This document shows, piece by piece, positions 4,924 to 6,524 of a stretch of DNA of 6,524 bases. Position numbers and translations under genes: made by a program. Origin of the DNA: Chloroflexota bacterium (GTDB lineage: Bacteria; Chloroflexota; Limnocylindria; Limnocylindrales; CSP1-4); NCBI GenBank assembly GCA_021801545.1, contig JAJYXX010000115.1, positions 1-6,524 on the forward strand, read 5' to 3'. A model generated the notes under the pieces. The model saw only the letters and a program-made list of their open reading frames with translations, did not search any database and was not told the origin of the DNA. The first letter of the stretch is position 1; every line of letters starts with the position of its first letter.

Positions 4924-4950
4924 GAGTCTAGACGACTCATGATGATGAGT
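4924..4950. promoter_or_regulatory. nested palindromes over the RHH promoter, candidate operator
   Basis: Three inverted repeats overlap here. GAGTC and GACTC flank a 5-base spacer (4924-4938). GTCTAGAC is a perfect 8-bp palindrome (4926-4933). ACTCAT and ATGAGT flank GATG (4935-4950). Together they cover the -10 and most of the spacer of the RHH antitoxin promoter. RHH antitoxins usually bind such short symmetric sites cooperatively, so autoregulation is the natural reading. Confidence 0.5.
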
Positions 4951-4953
4951 TAA
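4925..4953 (-). promoter_or_regulatory. sigma-70-type promoter of the RHH-VapC pair, probably leaderless
   Basis: On the minus strand, -35 TTAACT (4953-4948) and -10 TAGACT (4930-4925) are separated by 17 bp, the optimal spacing. The ATG at 4918 follows the -10 after six bases (CCTCAC), so the mRNA should start at the start codon. This is the best-formed promoter in the window. It faces away from the HsdR fragment. Confidence 0.6.
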
Positions 4954-4993
4954 TAAGAAGGAAGACGTCCACACGAAAAGGAAGACGGCGCGG

Positions 4994-5563
4994 GTGCCGC
5001 CCGAGCCAACCTTGCTCTCCGACGAGTTCCTCGCCGAGGTCCGCGGGATGCCCCAGCGAAACCTCGCGGTCGAGCTCCTCGAGAAGCTCCTGGCGGGCGA
5101 GATCAAGTCGCGCTCGCGCCGCAACGTCGTCCAGGCGCGCTCCTTCGCGGACCTCCTGGAGCACGCCCTGCGCAAGTACCAGAACCGGGCGATCGAGACG
5201 GCCCAGGTGATCGAGGAGCTGATCGCCCTGGCGAAGGACAAGCGGGCGGCCGGCGCGCGCGGCGAGGCGTTGGGTCTGTCCGAGGACGAGCTCGCCTTCT
5301 ACGACGCCCTCGAGACGAACGACAGCGCGGTCGCGGTGCTCGGCGAGCCGGAGCTGCGGGCGATCGCCCGCGAACTGGCCGAGTCCGTCCGGGCGAACGT
5401 CACGATCGACTGGACGGTCCGCGAGAACGTCCGCGCCCACCTGCGCGTCCTCGTCAAGCGCATCCTCCGCAAGCACGGCTACCCGCCCGACGAGCAGGAG
5501 ACGGCGACCCAAACGGTCCTCGAGCAGGCCGAGGTTCTCTCGGAGATCTGGGCTGCGGCGTGA
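4994..5563 (+). pseudogene. isolated C-terminal domain of type I restriction HsdR subunit
   Basis: This frame encodes 189 residues that closely resemble the C-terminal (DUF3387-type) helical region of the type I restriction endonuclease subunit R. Landmarks in order: LSDEFLAEVRGMPQRNLAVELL, IKSRSRRNVVQARSFADLLE, KYQNRAIETAQVIEELIALAK, LGLSEDELAFYDALETNDSA, NVTIDWTVRENVRAHLRVLVKRILRK and TVLEQAEVL near the end. In full HsdR (~1000 residues) this follows the nuclease and helicase domains, none of which are here. The frame opens only at 4949, after a stop, and residues encoded before 4994 look unrelated. No hsdM or hsdS is present in the window. The coding frame itself is intact, with a GTG start and AAGGAA ten bases upstream, so a free-standing expressed domain remains possible. 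I read it as a 5'-truncated remnant cut at the edge of the RHH-VapC insertion. Confidence 0.7.
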
Positions 5564-5587
5564 GGCCCCGCCATGTTGCCGCCGGCA

Positions 5588-6524
5588 TCATCGGCGTGCG
5601 CACCGTGGCGCCGCGGTCGACGCCCGGACGTGGAGGCTGACGGGCATCCGGACGATCCGCGGGGCGTCGTCCGCCGGCTCACCCCCAGTCCGACGCGTTT
5701 GGTCGAGCTCGCGCACCAGCCGCTCGACCGCCCAGAGCGCCATCCGCGTCTTCTGCTGGGTGATCGTCGTGAGGGGTGGCTCGATGTACGCCGAGAGGTC
5801 GAGATCGTCAAAGCCGACGACGCTGACGTCGGCAGGCACGGCGAGCCCACGAGCCCGAAGCGCCCGCATCGCCCCGATCGCGCTGAGGTCGTTGTAGCAG
5901 GTGACCGCGGTCAGGTCAGGGTTGATGGCGAGGAGTTCGCCCATCGCCCGTTCGCTCCCGGCGATGTGACCGTCGCCCACCGCGACGCGGAGCTCGTCCG
6001 GATCGAGCCCGGCGACGCCGAACGCCTCGCGGCAGCCTGCGCTCCGAGGCTCCGTGGCCGCGAGCTCCGGTGGCCCCGCGATGTGGCCGATCCGTCGATG
6101 GCCGAGCGAGAGGAGGTGCTCGGTCGCGAGCCGTCCACCAGCCCGGTTGTCGCTCAGGATCGCCGGCACGCCCGGCAGGTCGATCTCGCAGTTGAGCAGG
6201 ACGACCGGGACGGGCGGATGCTCGAGCCAGGCCGCCTGGCGCGTACCGAGGCGGCTCGAAGCGACGATGATCCCGTCGACCCGGCGCTGGGCGAGGAGCT
6301 CGAGGTAGCCGGCTTCGCGGTCCGGGTCCTCGGCCGCGTTGCACAGCAGGAGCGCGTAGCCGCGCGTCCACGTGGCGTCCTCGACGGCCCGGACGAGCTC
6401 CGGGAAGTACGGGTTCCCGATGTCGGTGACGATGAGCCCGAGCGTCCGCGTCGTGCGGAGCTTGAGGGAGCGGGCGATCCCGGACGGCCGGTAGCCGAGC
6501 TCCTTGACGGCCTCGAGGACGCGC
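5588..6524 (-). CDS. LacI-family transcriptional repressor, N terminus outside the window
   Basis: The frame is open from the window edge to the TGA at 5588, 311 residues; the GTG at 6169 is internal. The first residues (RVLEAVKELGYRPSGIARSL) are the end of the LacI helix-turn-helix and the hinge helix. The sugar-binding-protein-like core follows: LGLIVTDIGNPYFPELVRAVE, RRVDGIIVAS, ILSDNRAGGRLATEHL, LGHRRIGHIAGP, VTCYNDLSAIGAMRALRARG, VSVVGFDDLDLSAYIEPPLTTITQ and a late MPVSLHVRAST. Only about the first 40 residues of a typical ~340-350 are missing. Such proteins control carbohydrate use genes and are released by a sugar ligand, but the ligand and target are not visible here. It converges on the HsdR fragment with 24 bases between stops and seems unrelated to the toxin-antitoxin genes. 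Confidence 0.93.
   Translation of the reverse strand, partial: RVLEAVKELGYRPSGIARSLKLRTTRTLGLIVTDIGNPYFPELVRAVEDATWTRGYALLLCNAAEDPDREAGYLELLAQRRVDGIIVASSRLGTRQAAWLEHPPVPVVLLNCEIDLPGVPAILSDNRAGGRLATEHLLSLGHRRIGHIAGPPELAATEPRSAGCREAFGVAGLDPDELRVAVGDGHIAGSERAMGELLAINPDLTAVTCYNDLSAIGAMRALRARGLAVPADVSVVGFDDLDLSAYIEPPLTTITQQKTRMALWAVERLVRELDQTRRTGGEPADDAPRIVRMPVSLHVRASTAAPRCARR

Noticed and set aside
4668..4940. N-terminal extension of the RHH-linked PIN frame (223 codons in total)
   Set aside because: It overlaps the RHH antitoxin gene out of frame. The toxin homology begins at GTG4667.
4958..4987. Direct repeat AAGGAAGACG (4958-4967 and 4978-4987) as an insertion target-site duplication
   Set aside because: The copies are only 20 bp apart with no element between them, so they do not bracket an insertion. 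They may simply be a slippage product.
4937..5512. 191-codon minus-strand frame opposite the HsdR fragment
   Set aside because: The plus-strand frame has recognisable HsdR motifs. The antisense translation is a repetitive Leu/Asp/Val/Arg mirror of it.
5561..5590. Terminator between the HsdR fragment and the LacI-family gene
   Set aside because: Only short GCGGC/GCCGC arms with a 17-base loop are possible, and there is no U tract.

Overview
The window is very GC-rich and tightly packed. It reads like a piece of chromosome from a high-GC bacterium. The GuaB3-type IMP dehydrogenase, the frequent GTG starts and one TTG start, and what look like leaderless promoters would fit Chloroflexota or Actinomycetota. 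I cannot fix the lineage from sequence alone.

Layout from left to right. (1) Positions 1-740, plus strand: the end of a DUF433-type antitoxin gene, then a DUF5615 PIN-like toxin gene whose start codon directly follows the antitoxin stop. A possible 33-codon ORF links these to a NUDIX hydrolase gene (835-1326) through ATGA overlaps at both ends. (2) Positions 1364-2016, minus strand: an AbrB/SpoVT-type antitoxin gene and its PIN toxin gene, ending at a hairpin that overlaps the NUDIX stop codon. (3) Positions 2017-2187: a divergent promoter region with an 18-bp-period tandem repeat. It leads into a CBS-less GuaB3-family gene (2188-3390, probable TTG start). (4) Positions 3391-3501: a convergent intergenic region with a GC-rich 23-bp tandem repeat that can fold into hairpins. 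(5) Positions 3502-4918, minus strand: two consecutive VapBC-like pairs. The upstream one has a ribbon-helix-helix antitoxin and the downstream one a Phd/YefM-type antitoxin. (6) Positions 4994-5563, plus strand: an isolated C-terminal piece of a type I restriction HsdR subunit. (7) Positions 5588-6524, minus strand: a LacI-family repressor whose 5' end lies outside the window.

The most notable theme is four toxin-antitoxin modules within about 5 kb. Each pairs a PIN or PIN-like nuclease with an antitoxin from a different fold family (DUF433, AbrB, Phd, RHH). All three minus-strand pairs share the same junction, a GTGA overlap in which the toxin GTG start overlaps the antitoxin TGA stop. All three antitoxin genes also have a -10-like hexamer only 6-7 nt before the ATG, which suggests leaderless mRNAs. 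Together with the HsdR remnant this looks like a small defence or stress island built up around the housekeeping genes guaB3 and nudix. No complete novel multi-gene system can be demonstrated. The best candidates for follow-up are the orphan HsdR C-terminal domain beside the RHH-VapC pair, and the small coupled ORF between the DUF5615 toxin and the NUDIX gene.
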